A DNA stretch of 19,194 nt from JACDDK01 sp038198445 (GCA_038198445.1 JBBPZZ010000075.1:1-19194), one strand, 5' to 3'; numbered from the stretch's first letter, positions 6,180 through 14,370 are shown. A program made the numbers and translations. Notes: generated by a model not told the origin, from the letters alone.

Positions 6180-7157
6180 CTACGCCCTCTGCCCGGCGGG
6201 AGCTTCGAGGCGGTCGTAGATCTCCTCGCGGTTGATCAAACGTTCGACGTGACCTTCGACCCTTAGCTTGAGGCTCGCGACCTCGTGCGCGAAGCGGACG
6301 GCCTCGGGCCAGCCCTTGCCGTCCAGATGCGCCACGAGCATCGCGGACCAGAAGGCGTCGCGGGCGCCGGTTACGTTCTCTATCTGGACCTTCGGGAGCG
6401 GTCCCACGCGCTCTATCTCCCCGCCGTCGGAGACGGTCACCATGCCGCCGGAGCGGGTGAGGATGACGATCTTCGCGCCGAGGTCGTGGAACTCGCGCAG
6501 GGCCGTATCCTCCAGGGTCTCCTCGTCCATGTTGTAGTCGAAGAGGCGGCGGGCGTCTTCGAGGGAGGGCTTCACGATGGTGACGTGGGGCATGACCTCC
6601 GCCAGGACCTCCCAGGCTTCGCCCTTGTCCGGCCAGACGCGTGGGTCGTAGTTCGGATCGAGGGTGACGATCTTCCCGAGGCGGTGTCCGAGCCTCATGG
6701 CCTGGCGGACGGCGAGGCGTTGCGGGTCGCGGGAGAGCGCGAAGGTGGAGGCGTGGACCACCCTCGCCCGCGCCACGGATTCCTCGGAGATATCCTCCGG
6801 CCGGAGCAGATAGTCGCCGCTGCGGGCTATCTCGAAGTCCGGCTTGCCGCTGGTGGAGGAGACGAAGGCCACGGTCGTGCGGTTGCGGTGGTCCATCACG
6901 AGGTAGTCGATGGAGACGCCGTAGCGCTGCAACTCGCTCTTTATGAACTGGGCAAACGCCCCGATGCCGGTCTTGGAGACCACGGCGGAGACGCCTCCCA
7001 GCTTGGCGACGTTGACGGCGATGTTGGCCGGAGAGCCACCGAGGTAGCGCCGGAAGGTCGTGGCGTTGCGGAGCCAATCCGTCTGCTCCACGGAGATAAA
7101 GTCGACAAGCGTCTCTCCGACTGCGAGGAGGTCCAGATTTTCTTTGGTATTCAGCAA
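6180..7157 (-). CDS. PfkB-family carbohydrate kinase
   Basis: The 325-residue protein starts at TTG 7157-7155, with GAGAGG six bases upstream. It follows the ribokinase fold in order: an N-terminal strand (DLLAVGETLVDF), the first PfkB signature (YLGGSPANIAVNVAKLGG, residues 38-55), a lid region, and the C-terminal ATP/anion-hole motif TGARDAFWSAMLVA at 263-276. Asp267 is the expected catalytic base. The motif is normally GAGD; here the third residue is Arg266, which changes the anion hole. The substrate is not determined; fructose, ribose, 5-dehydro-2-deoxygluconate and similar sugars are candidates. It is the first gene of the pair with the GalT-like gene. Confidence 0.87.
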   Translation of the reverse strand: MLNTKENLDLLAVGETLVDFISVEQTDWLRNATTFRRYLGGSPANIAVNVAKLGGVSAVVSKTGIGAFAQFIKSELQRYGVSIDYLVMDHRNRTTVAFVSSTSGKPDFEIARSGDYLLRPEDISEESVARARVVHASTFALSRDPQRLAVRQAMRLGHRLGKIVTLDPNYDPRVWPDKGEAWEVLAEVMPHVTIVKPSLEDARRLFDYNMDEETLEDTALREFHDLGAKIVILTRSGGMVTVSDGGEIERVGPLPKVQIENVTGARDAFWSAMLVAHLDGKGWPEAVRFAHEVASLKLRVEGHVERLINREEIYDRLEAPAGQRA

Positions 7158-7173
7158 CGGATGCCTCTCTCAT

Positions 7174-7450
7174 TACCCAACCTGCGCTTTGCCCGGAAAG
7201 TTGTTAAAGCGGCTATTCTCTACTCCCGAAGCATGTAAGGAGGCACCATTATCCCCTACCCCCGGTTAGACGCAAGAGAGCGCACCGTGGTGTAGGAACG
7301 ACGATGATAGCCGGTGTCAGGACCTGAACCGGAAACCATCTCCATACTGGCTTCCCGGACGTTAAAGCATTTCCCGATCCCGTCCGATAAAGAGTAGCAG
7401 CCGGCAAGAATAGTCCCGTTGTAAGACGGGGTTTACTAGAAGGAGACTAT
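7174..7450. other. Non-coding divergent region between the kinase and GH16 genes
   Basis: This stretch of 277 bases holds no supported gene. It contains a near-perfect 22-bp dyad at 7311-7332 (CCGGTGTCAGG/CCTGAACCGG, one extra G) and a short hairpin, CCCGT (7415-7419) with ACGGG (7426-7430). The hairpin lies about 13 bases before the AAGGAG ribosome site of the GH16 gene. A strong AAGGAGG at about 7221 precedes no normal start codon. I recognise no known riboswitch class. Confidence 0.4.
7311..7332. promoter_or_regulatory. 22-bp imperfect palindrome, possible operator upstream of GH16
   Basis: CCGGTGTCAGG-A-CCTGAACCGG is symmetrical apart from one unpaired G. As RNA it could form a stem of about eight pairs with a GGACC loop; as DNA it looks like a regulator site. 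It lies about 120 bases upstream of the GH16 start. Confidence 0.4.
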
Positions 7451-8119
7451 ATGCGGCGGATGATCCTGACCCTTACGGTAGGCGCGATGCAGTTGGTCCT
7501 CTTCGCCGGGACCGCCGCGGCCCAGGAGGTCAGCTTCTCCGACGGCTTCGATTTCTTCGATACGAATCGGTGGTCAGAGGAGAACCACTGGCTGGGACGC
7601 AGCTACCTGAGTCCCAGCAACGTCGATACGAGCGAGGGAAACCTGCGGATAAAGATCCCCGCGCGTAGCTTGAATGGCGGCGAGATCCGCTCGAACGGAC
7701 TCTACCAGTGCGGCTCCTACAACGCCCGCATGAGGCTTCCATACGCTCCCTCCTCCATCACGGGCTTCTTCCTCTACAAAGCTCCAGATTACGAAAGCGA
7801 GATCGACGTGGAGATGTACGACGACTCCTCCCGCCGGATCATGTTCACCACCTACGCCGGCGGCTCCCAGACCCACACCGAGACGATGCTGCTCCCGTTC
7901 GACCCTACCACCGGCTTCCACGACTACCGCTTCGACTACGCTACCGACTCCATCACTTTCTACGTAGACGGTCAGGCTATGAAGACCTGGAGCGGCGGTG
8001 TCCCTACGACCTCCATGCACCTCATGGTAAATACCTGGTTCCCGTCCTGGCTCGAGGGCCGTAAGCAGAAAAAGACCGTCTACACCTACGTGGATTCGAT
8101 TCAGTACACGCAGCAGTAG
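7451..8119 (+). CDS. Secreted GH16-family beta-glucanase-like protein
   Basis: The 222-residue protein starts at an ATG preceded by AGAAGGAG. A signal peptide covers residues 1-24 (basic start, hydrophobic LTLTVGAMQLVLFAG, cleavage after AAA-Q). The mature part is a single jelly-roll domain with the GH16 active-site motif EIDVE at 117-121: Glu117 nucleophile, Asp119, Glu121 acid/base. This is the non-bulged E-x-D-x-E form seen in lichenase-type members. Neighbouring family features are GSYNARMRLP before the motif and a late MHLMVNTWFPSWL strand. The expected role is endo-hydrolysis or transglycosylation of beta-1,3/1,4-glucans outside the cell. There is no carbohydrate-binding module or cell-wall anchor. 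It stands alone after a structured leader and converges with the MarR gene. Confidence 0.88.
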   Translation: MRRMILTLTVGAMQLVLFAGTAAAQEVSFSDGFDFFDTNRWSEENHWLGRSYLSPSNVDTSEGNLRIKIPARSLNGGEIRSNGLYQCGSYNARMRLPYAPSSITGFFLYKAPDYESEIDVEMYDDSSRRIMFTTYAGGSQTHTETMLLPFDPTTGFHDYRFDYATDSITFYVDGQAMKTWSGGVPTTSMHLMVNTWFPSWLEGRKQKKTVYTYVDSIQYTQQ

Positions 8120-8140
8120 AAGATGCGCGCGGCGACCTCC

Positions 8141-8620
8141 CTAGCAGGAGAGGCCACGTTCTCGTAGAGCCTCGCGCAGAATGCTCAAGAGCTTCACCAA
8201 CTCCCGCTGGTCTTCCTCGCTCAGCTCCTCAAACAACTCCGCCACCGAGGCCGTATGTTCGTCGAACCTCTGCTCCATCGTCTCCGCGCCCTCGCCGGTT
8301 AGCTCGATGACGGTGGCCCGCCGGTCGGTGGGATGCGGCTTGCGCCTTACCAGGCCCTCTTCCTCCAGAGCGTCCACCAGCGCCGTTACGTTGCGGCGTG
8401 TCACCCCCAATTCGTCGCTGATGCTCGTCATGATCTGAGGTCCCCCGCAATGCAAGGCGCCCAGCAACCGCATGCGCGCATACGACGGTCCGCCCTCCTG
8501 CATCCGCGACTTGACCCACTTCATGTAAGACGGACCGAAAGCGGCAAACTCATCCACCAGCCGTAAAGCCTGTTCTCCGGCTGCCGATTTTTTATCTACG
8601 GTATCCATCCCAGGCCCCAT
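8141..8620 (-). CDS. MarR-family transcriptional regulator
   Basis: The 159-residue protein has a winged helix at about residues 45-115: RMRLLGALHC, then ISDELGVTRRNVTALVDALE, then the wing VRRKPHPTDRRATVIELT with the conserved DRR. The C-terminal helices (ELFEELSEEDQRELVKLL) form the dimer interface. The start is ATG 8620 or ATG 8608; the second has GGGGCCTGGG upstream and may be better. It is divergent from the EamA transporter gene, and the promoter between them overlaps inverted repeats. It therefore likely represses the transporter/hydrolase operon until a small aromatic or other ligand binds, as in other MarR systems. Confidence 0.88.
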   Translation of the reverse strand: MGPGMDTVDKKSAAGEQALRLVDEFAAFGPSYMKWVKSRMQEGGPSYARMRLLGALHCGGPQIMTSISDELGVTRRNVTALVDALEEEGLVRRKPHPTDRRATVIELTGEGAETMEQRFDEHTASVAELFEELSEEDQRELVKLLSILREALRERGLSC

Positions 8621-8660
8621 ACACTGCTTTATTCAACAATTTGTACTCGACATTCTAGCG

Positions 8661-8689
8661 TTGACGAAGATTGTTGTCAATGTTATTGT
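8661..8689 (+). promoter_or_regulatory. Promoter of the transporter operon with overlapping MarR-type dyad
   Basis: TTGACG (8661-8666), a 17-bp spacer and TATTGT (8684-8689) form a good SigA-type promoter. A dyad, TTGAC-N10-GTCAA (8661-8680), covers the -35 and spacer, and CAACAAT (8634-8640) is repeated inverted at 8670-8676. This is the arrangement expected for repression by the divergent MarR protein. Confidence 0.6.
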
Positions 8690-8744
8690 GTATATGTACA
8701 TGATATTCGAATGTGGTGAAGATCATCGGGAATAAGGAGTGGAG

Positions 8745-9797
8745 GTGGACGAGTTGGAAGCCGGCAGCTTAAGTGGCGCGCAGGCGCGGCGGTTCACCGG
8801 GGCGGGAGTGTTGCTCGTCGCGCTCGGGGCGTCCATCTGGGGCACTGACACTCTGTTGCGCGCCCCGCTCGGCGCCGCGTTTTTGCCGGTGTTGCCGGTG
8901 TTGCTGGTTTTGGGAGAGCATCTGGTGCTCGCGTTTTATGCTGTCCCCGCGGTGCTGCGAGGCTGGCGGGAGATCCTGATGCTCGACCTCGGGAGGTGGG
9001 GCGCTCTCGCGGTCGTTGGATGGGGTGGATCGGCGGTAGCCACCATCCTTTTCACGACCGGGCTGTTCCGGGCTTTCGAGGCGGGAGAGGGTTCGGTAAA
9101 CACAGTCTTGCTCCTCCAGCAGACCCAACCGATATTCGCGGTGACGGCGGCGGCGATCGTGTTGCGCGAGCGGCTGACGATCCTCTACGTCCCGATCTTC
9201 GCCGTAGCTGCGCTAGGAGCGTATCTGCTGGCGTTCGGCAACCTGGAGACCGGGTTGCTCGCTCCATTTACGCAGGTGGGGCAGGCGCGTCTCGGGTTCG
9301 CTCTTGCCGCGCTCGGAGCCGCTGCGCTCTGGGGCACCTCGACGGCGAGGGGCCGCTACCTCGGCGAGCGTCTCTCTTTCCAGACGCTCGCCGGCGCGCG
9401 CTTCCTGATTGCTCTGCCGTTACTTTTCGTATTGGCCGCTGTTATGGTCCCGGACCCGGTCGGCGGCTTCGTTGAAGGGATCACGCGGCCGGGCGTGGCG
9501 GGCAGCCTCGTGCTGATCGCGCTGTTGCCGGGTCTTGCGGGTCTGCTGGTGTATTACCGGGGGTTGCGGAGTACCCCGGCAAGCTATGCGACGTTGGCCG
9601 AGCTTGCGTATCCGGCGACGGGCGTCGCCCTCAACTGGATCTTCCTGGGTCAGCCGCTCACGGCGGCGCAGGGAATCGGGGTGGCGTTCGTGGTGGGAGC
9701 GATACTCGCGATGAACAGGATCAAGTCGGGCGTCCGTGAATACTCAGAGGAAGCAACGAGGATGAATCCATCTATCGAATCAGGAGGCAGAGCATGA
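8745..9797 (+). CDS. EamA/DMT-superfamily membrane transporter
   Basis: The protein has about 350 residues and ten predicted hydrophobic segments arranged as two EamA repeats. The first repeat runs from GAGVLLVALGASIWGTDTLL; the second starts around RLGFALAALGAAALWGTST. Segments end at the conserved late helices TPASYATLAELAYPATGVALN and GIGVAFVVGAILAMNR. GTG 8745 is chosen because AAGGAG lies five bases upstream; GTG 8739 overlaps that site and TTG 8754 is also possible. Members export metabolites, amino acids or toxic compounds; the substrate here is unknown. Its stop overlaps the hydrolase start (ATGA), so the two are translationally coupled, which hints that exporter and enzyme act on related compounds. 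Confidence 0.87.
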   Translation: MDELEAGSLSGAQARRFTGAGVLLVALGASIWGTDTLLRAPLGAAFLPVLPVLLVLGEHLVLAFYAVPAVLRGWREILMLDLGRWGALAVVGWGGSAVATILFTTGLFRAFEAGEGSVNTVLLLQQTQPIFAVTAAAIVLRERLTILYVPIFAVAALGAYLLAFGNLETGLLAPFTQVGQARLGFALAALGAAALWGTSTARGRYLGERLSFQTLAGARFLIALPLLFVLAAVMVPDPVGGFVEGITRPGVAGSLVLIALLPGLAGLLVYYRGLRSTPASYATLAELAYPATGVALNWIFLGQPLTAAQGIGVAFVVGAILAMNRIKSGVREYSEEATRMNPSIESGGRA

Positions 9798-10663
9798 AGA
9801 GCATCACTGTTGGCAGCGTCGAGATCACCTCTCTAACAGATATATCCGGGCCGTTTTTCAGGTTGGATCAGATTTTCCCTGCAGTGAGGGCCGACTACTG
9901 GGAACCGTATTTCCAACGCTATCCCTGGGCTTTCGCCGACCGTCACACCTTGCACGGGCGCGTTGGCTCCTACCTGCTCCGCTCCCACAACCGATTGATC
10001 CTCGTTGATACCGGCGTCGGACCCGGCGGTATGGGTGCTCAAGGACAGCTTCTGAAAGACCTCGAATCGAACGGTGTAAGCCCCGAGGATATCGACACCG
10101 TGTTCCTCACGCACCTTCATGGCGACCATCTGGGTTGGAGTGTGAAACCCGACGGTGAGCCGGTCTTCTCCGAGGCCCGCTATGTTACGCAAGGCCTTGA
10201 GTGGGAAGCTTCCGCGTCCTATCTAGGCCGGCCTTTCACCTCGCTGGACGACCTGGGAATCCTGGACCTGCTGGATGGCGAAGAGGCGCTCACGGAGGAG
10301 ATTACGGTTATTCCCACTCCCGGACATTCGCCGGGACACGCCAGCCTGCTCGTCTCCTCGGAGGGCAAGCAGGCTCTCATCGCCGGTGACGCCATAACGC
10401 ATCCTGCTCAGGCCACGGAGCCCACCTGGAACATCCATTTCGACATGGACAAGGAGCAGACCGCGTTTACCCGCGAGATGTTGCTCGGTTGGCTGGAGAC
10501 GGACGGCATAGTCGTCGCGGCCGGCCACATCCCCGGTTCGGGTTTCGGTCGCATCGCGCGCGAGGATGGACGACGCTACTGGCGGAGACTGGAGACGATC
10601 TCGGACTTGGAGAACCTTTCGTTGCATCTGGACCTTCCAAAGGAGGTAAACCGTGAAAGCTAA
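9794..10663 (+). CDS. Metallo-beta-lactamase-fold hydrolase
   Basis: The 289-residue protein starts at an ATG in the overlap ATGA, with AGGAGG upstream. The metal-binding motif THLHGDHLGW covers residues 106-115 (His107, His109, Asp111, His112). Further ligands are His178 in TPGHSPGH, Asp199 in GDAITH and a late His in AAGHIPGSGFG. This is the layout of lactonase-like or methyl-parathion-hydrolase-like members (GLX2/AHL-lactonase group), so hydrolysis of an ester or lactone is likely; the precise substrate cannot be told. No signal peptide is visible, so it is cytosolic. It is coupled to the transporter upstream and the small protein downstream, and the set is probably controlled by the MarR regulator. 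Confidence 0.9.
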   Translation: MKSITVGSVEITSLTDISGPFFRLDQIFPAVRADYWEPYFQRYPWAFADRHTLHGRVGSYLLRSHNRLILVDTGVGPGGMGAQGQLLKDLESNGVSPEDIDTVFLTHLHGDHLGWSVKPDGEPVFSEARYVTQGLEWEASASYLGRPFTSLDDLGILDLLDGEEALTEEITVIPTPGHSPGHASLLVSSEGKQALIAGDAITHPAQATEPTWNIHFDMDKEQTAFTREMLLGWLETDGIVVAAGHIPGSGFGRIAREDGRRYWRRLETISDLENLSLHLDLPKEVNRES

Positions 10664-10829
10664 GAGAGAAGCCGCGGAGTCGAAGAACACCGGAGCCGAA
10701 AAAACATCAGCCGCTCAAGCGCGGATACGCAAAGGACGGAAGGGCGAGGATTGGACCTGGATGGTGGATGAAGACCCCGCCTTCTACCTCAACGAGTCCG
10801 GGGCGGCGCCGTCCGCGGGAAACAGGTAG
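10653..10829 (+). CDS. Small 58-residue charged protein of unknown function
   Basis: The GTG at 10653 is six bases after a perfect AAGGAGG and overlaps the last 11 bases of the hydrolase gene; the stop is TAG 10827-10829. The N-terminal half is Lys/Ala/Glu-rich (KAKREAAESKNTGAEK), and the second half is GRKGEDWTWMVDEDPAFYLN with three aromatic/acidic clusters. There is no signal peptide, membrane segment or Cys. I do not recognise the family. The strong ribosome site and overlap make it a real coupled gene rather than a chance frame. It may be a partner or stabiliser of the hydrolase. Confidence 0.65.
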   Translation: MKAKREAAESKNTGAEKTSAAQARIRKGRKGEDWTWMVDEDPAFYLNESGAAPSAGNR

Positions 10830-10941
10830 GACGTAGCTCCTCTTACGGAGCGCGGCCGTGTAGAAAGAAATACTGGGTTGAAAGCCGCGTCGCGGGTGTA
10901 GACTCAGCCCGGTCGCGAGGTTTCGAGTTAGAAGGAGCAGT

Positions 10942-11808
10942 GTGAAGAACGTGAACGGCGGCATGGGCGGCAAGACCGTCCTCATAACAGGCGGCACCTC
11001 CGGCATCGGAAAGGCGGCGGCCGTGGCGCTGGCCGCGATGGGGGCGGACGTAACCGTCACCGGACGCAACGAAGAGCGGGGGGAGAAAGCCGTCGCGGAA
11101 ATACGTTCGGAGAGCGGCGGGTCCGTCGAGTTGATGCTCGCGGACCTCTCGCTTCAGACCGAAGTCCGGCGTCTCGCGGAGAAGTTCGAGGAACGCCACG
11201 ACCGCCTCGACGTGCTAATCAACAACGCTGGGATCGTCCAGAGCAAGCGGACCGAGACGCCGGACGGCATCGAGACCACGCTCGCCGTCAACCATCTCGC
11301 CCCGTTCCTGCTGACGAATCTGCTGCTCGGCCTGCTCGAAGAGAGCGCGCCGAGTAGGGTCATCACCACCTCCTCCGAGGCGGAGCGATGGGGGACGTTA
11401 GACTTCGACGATCTGCAGTCGAAGCGGAAGTACCGTGGGATGCCGGTCTACGGGATGACCAAGCTTGCCAACATAATGTTCACCTACGAGTTGGCCGGGC
11501 GTCTCGAAGGGACCGGCGTGACGGCCAACTGCTTCCACCCCGGCGCGGTCAGTACCAACTTCGGCACGAACAATAACGGTATCGGGACGCTGCTGTTCCG
11601 GGCATTCAAGCCGTTCATGCGTTCGCCGGAGCAGGGGGCGGACACGCTTATCTGGCTGGCGTCGTCGCCAGATGTCGAGGGAGTTAGCGGAAAGTATTTT
11701 TCGGACCGCAAAGTGATCAAACCGAAGAAGATCTCCTCCGATCCAACAGCGCGCAAGAAGCTCTGGACGATGAGTGAATCGCTAACGGGACTGAAGGTGA
11801 CAGTCTAG
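10942..11808 (+). CDS. Short-chain dehydrogenase/reductase (retinol-dehydrogenase-like)
   Basis: The 288-residue protein starts at GTG 10942, four bases after GAAGGAG; in-frame ATG 10963 is an alternative just before the fold begins. The Rossmann cofactor motif TGGTSGIG is at 16-23, the Arg of TGRNEER at 41 favours NADP, and NNAG is at 93-96. The catalytic Ser is in TTSSEAE (about 143-144), and the YxxxK pair is Tyr169/Lys173 in YGMTKLAN. The C-terminal HPGAVSTNFG segment is typical of the RDH/WW-domain oxidoreductase-like SDR group. The substrate is unknown. Its stop overlaps the start of the ABC ATPase gene by one base, so it heads a long operon. Confidence 0.92.
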   Translation: MKNVNGGMGGKTVLITGGTSGIGKAAAVALAAMGADVTVTGRNEERGEKAVAEIRSESGGSVELMLADLSLQTEVRRLAEKFEERHDRLDVLINNAGIVQSKRTETPDGIETTLAVNHLAPFLLTNLLLGLLEESAPSRVITTSSEAERWGTLDFDDLQSKRKYRGMPVYGMTKLANIMFTYELAGRLEGTGVTANCFHPGAVSTNFGTNNNGIGTLLFRAFKPFMRSPEQGADTLIWLASSPDVEGVSGKYFSDRKVIKPKKISSDPTARKKLWTMSESLTGLKVTV

Positions 11809-12800
11809 TGGGGAGCGAGCGCGGGATAGAGGTAGAGAACCTCGTCCGGGAGTTCAGGAAGGGTCCGCGGGCCGTGGACGGCGTGGATCTGCGCGTGGAG
11901 CCCGGCGAGGTCTACGGCTTCCTCGGCCCGAACGGCGCCGGGAAGTCCACGATGGTGCTGATGCTCACGACGCTCCTGCCGCCCACCAGCGGTACGGCGA
12001 CGGTCGCAGGCTACGACATTGTTCACGAGGGACCGCAGGTGCGCGCATCCATCGGGGCGGCTTTGCAGGAGGCGGCCCTGGATCCATTCCTGACGGGCCG
12101 CGAGCACCTGCACCTCCAGGCCGCGCTGCACGGGCTCCCGCGCAAGGAGCGCAAGCGGCGTGGCGAGGCTCTGCTGGAGCGCGTCGGGCTGGAGGAGGCG
12201 GCGGACAGGAAGGTGCGCGGCTACTCCGGCGGTATGAAGCGCAGGCTGGACCTGGCGCTCGCCCTGGTCCACGAGCCGCGCATACTCTTCCTCGACGAGC
12301 CGACTACGGGCCTGGACCCGCAGAGCCGCAGCGCGCTGTGGTCGGAGGTCAGCCGGCTCGCCCGTGACGAGGGCGTGACGGTCTTCCTGACGACGCAGTA
12401 CCTCGAAGAGGCCGATGTGCTGGCGGACAGGGTCGGGATCATCGACCGGGGCAGGATCGTCGCGGAGGACACGCCCGAGGCGCTGAAAGCCGAGATCGGA
12501 CGTCCCAGCGTCGAAGCCACGCCCGTCGAGCGCTCCGAGCGCGCCGCCGTCGCCCGCGTCCTCGGCCAGTTCGGTGAGGAGATCCCCTCGCAGCCCGAGA
12601 CCGTGGCCGTCCGGCTCGCCGGCGGCGCGTCCGGTCTCGCCGACGTGGTCCGCGCACTGGACAAAGAAAATCTCAAAGTCTCCAACCTGCGGCTGGACGA
12701 ACCGAGCCTCGACGACGTATTCCTCGCTAAGACCGGCCGCTCGCTGGAGGGCGCCGGGGACGGCGAAGAGGACGGCGATATGGAAGAGGCGCAGGCATGA
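11808..12800 (+). CDS. DrrA-like ABC transporter ATP-binding protein
   Basis: The 330-residue protein starts at GTG 11808, with AAGGTGA upstream. Walker A GPNGAGKST is at 40-48, the Q-loop Gln at 87, the signature YSGGMKRRLDLA at 139-150, and Walker B ILFLDEPTTGLD at 159-170. The switch position has Gln197 in TTQYLEEAD, as in DrrA-type antibiotic exporters rather than the usual His. The long C-terminal extension (after about 230) with the LDEPSLDDVFLAKTGR motif is also typical of the DrrA/daunorubicin-resistance family. Two ABC-2 permeases follow directly (ATGA overlap, then a one-base gap), so the complex is one ATPase with two different membrane subunits. Export of a hydrophobic drug or lipid-like compound is expected. 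Confidence 0.93.
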   Translation: MGSERGIEVENLVREFRKGPRAVDGVDLRVEPGEVYGFLGPNGAGKSTMVLMLTTLLPPTSGTATVAGYDIVHEGPQVRASIGAALQEAALDPFLTGREHLHLQAALHGLPRKERKRRGEALLERVGLEEAADRKVRGYSGGMKRRLDLALALVHEPRILFLDEPTTGLDPQSRSALWSEVSRLARDEGVTVFLTTQYLEEADVLADRVGIIDRGRIVAEDTPEALKAEIGRPSVEATPVERSERAAVARVLGQFGEEIPSQPETVAVRLAGGASGLADVVRALDKENLKVSNLRLDEPSLDDVFLAKTGRSLEGAGDGEEDGDMEEAQA

Positions 12801-13573
12801 CGGGTTCGTCGTTCCTCACGCAGGTCCTGGCGCTGGCACGGCGGTCCACGGTGCGTACCATGCGGCAGCCGGCGGTCATCATCTCGGCGCTGCTATTCCC
12901 GATGATGTTCTTCTCCATAAACGCCAGCGGCCTGGGCGCCGCGTCGAAGATACCGGGGTTCCCAAACGCTCCGTATCTCGACTTCGCGTTCGCTTTCCCG
13001 CTCATCCAGGCGTCGCTATTCGGGGCAGTCACGGCCGGCTCCGACCTCGCCCGCGACATTGAGAGCGGATTTTTCGACCGGCTCTCGCTCACCCCGATGC
13101 GCCCCGCCGCGCTACTCGGCGGGATGCTCGCCGGGGTCGTCGCCCTGGGGCTCTTGCAGGGCGTGGTGTTCCTCGCCGTCGGGTTGTTGATGGGCGTGAA
13201 CATAAGCAGCGGCGTTGGCGGGATATTCGTGATCGTGCTGCTCACGGTGCTGGTCGCCCTGGGGTTCGGAGGCATCGGCGCGATTCTGGCGATAAGGACC
13301 GGCTCGGTGGAGGCGGTCGAGAGCGCGTTCCCGCTGTTCTTCGTGGCGATCTTCATGTCGAGCATCAATCTGCCGCGCAACCTGATCGAGCAGGACTGGT
13401 TCCGTTTTATCGCCACCATCAACCCGATCTCCTACCTGGTCGAAGGCATCCGCAGCCTGGTAATCACCGGCTGGGACGCGCAGGCGCTCTTGCTCGGTTT
13501 CGGGTGCGCGGCGGCCATCGTGGTGCTCGCCATCGGCGGAGCGGCGGCTTCGATGCGGACGAGGGTGGCCTAG
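12797..13573 (+). CDS. ABC-2 type permease (DrrB-like)
   Basis: The 258-residue protein starts at the ATG in the ATGA overlap with the ATPase gene. It has about six hydrophobic segments. The N-terminal coupling region is LALARRSTVRTMRQPAVIIS, followed by the extracellular loop ASGLGAASKIPGFPNAPYLD. A conserved inner segment reads DLARDIESGFFDRLSLTPMR, the ABC-2 EExxG-like region. The family's final segments (INPISYLVEGIRSLVITGWD) are present. It pairs with the next gene as a heterodimeric membrane domain for the DrrA-like ATPase. Confidence 0.88.
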   Translation: MTGSSFLTQVLALARRSTVRTMRQPAVIISALLFPMMFFSINASGLGAASKIPGFPNAPYLDFAFAFPLIQASLFGAVTAGSDLARDIESGFFDRLSLTPMRPAALLGGMLAGVVALGLLQGVVFLAVGLLMGVNISSGVGGIFVIVLLTVLVALGFGGIGAILAIRTGSVEAVESAFPLFFVAIFMSSINLPRNLIEQDWFRFIATINPISYLVEGIRSLVITGWDAQALLLGFGCAAAIVVLAIGGAAASMRTRVA

Positions 13574-13574
13574 C

Positions 13575-14339
13575 GTGGGTTCCTTCTTCGGGGTGGCGCG
13601 GGCGGTCGCCGGACGGCAGGTCTACAAGTACTTCACCAACCCCGCGTTCCTCGCGCCGGCGCTCTTCCCGCTGTTCTTCTTCGTGGCCTTCGCGGGCGGC
13701 CTGACGCGGGTCGGGGACATACCCGGCTTCGACTATGCGGCGGGATACATCGCGTTCCAGTACGTGTGGGCGCTGCTCCAGGCCGTAACGATGGGCGGGG
13801 CGTTTACCGGGTTCTCAATTGCGGGCGACTTCGAGAACGGGTTCGCGCGGCGGCTCATGCTCGCGGCGCCGAACCGGTATGGGATCATCCTGGGCTACAC
13901 TCTCGCCTCACTCGTGCGGGCCACGATGACCGGGTCGCTTATCACCGTGGTCGCCCTCGTCACCGGGATGCCGATCAGCGGCGGCTTCGACCTCTTCGGC
14001 CTCATAGCCATCGCGGCCCTCGCCAACATCGCCGCCACCCTATTTGGGGCGGGCGTGGCGATGCTGCTCCGCACCCAGCAGGCCGGGCCTGTTATACGAA
14101 CGCCCATCTTCCTCGTTCTCTTCCTAGCTCCCGTGTTCGTCCCGCTTAATCTGCTAACTGGTTGGATCTCGACCGTAGCCCGGCTCAACCCGTTTACCGC
14201 CATCCTCGAAGCCGCCCGGGGCTTCCTCGCCGGCGACCCGACGAACGTGGTGCAATCCTTCGCCATAAGCTTGACCCTCATTCTCGCGCTTACACTCTGG
14301 GCCGTCTACGGTCTCCGCCGCGCGGAGAAAGCCGGATGA
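13575..14339 (+). CDS. ABC-2 type permease (second DrrB-like subunit)
   Basis: The 254-residue protein starts at GTG 13575, one base after the previous stop. It is homologous in layout to its neighbour: N-terminal coupling helix with VYKYFTNPAFLAPALFPLFF, loop TRVGDIPGFDYAAGYIAFQY, then AGDFENGFARRLMLAAPNRYG, and the closing ARLNPFTAILEAARGFL. Six hydrophobic segments are seen. The pair probably arose by gene duplication and diverged, giving a heterodimer. The substrate is unknown. Confidence 0.88.
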   Translation: MGSFFGVARAVAGRQVYKYFTNPAFLAPALFPLFFFVAFAGGLTRVGDIPGFDYAAGYIAFQYVWALLQAVTMGGAFTGFSIAGDFENGFARRLMLAAPNRYGIILGYTLASLVRATMTGSLITVVALVTGMPISGGFDLFGLIAIAALANIAATLFGAGVAMLLRTQQAGPVIRTPIFLVLFLAPVFVPLNLLTGWISTVARLNPFTAILEAARGFLAGDPTNVVQSFAISLTLILALTLWAVYGLRRAEKAG

Positions 14340-14370
14340 AGAAAGAACATAGACCGGAAAGGAGATGCTC

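Noticed and set aside
5089..7173. A 694-codon minus frame covering both sugar genes
   Set aside because: Only the part from GTG 6174 is GalT-like; upstream it runs out of frame through the PfkB gene, giving Arg-rich, unstructured sequence typical of GC-rich shadow frames.
6285..7238. A 317-codon plus frame opposite the PfkB gene
   Set aside because: Low-complexity Gly/Val/Asp/His composition, antisense to a clear kinase and without a ribosome site; a shadow frame.
7220..7280. Short frame from ATT after AAGGAGG
   Set aside because: It needs a rare ATT start and yields only about 16 codons with no similarity.
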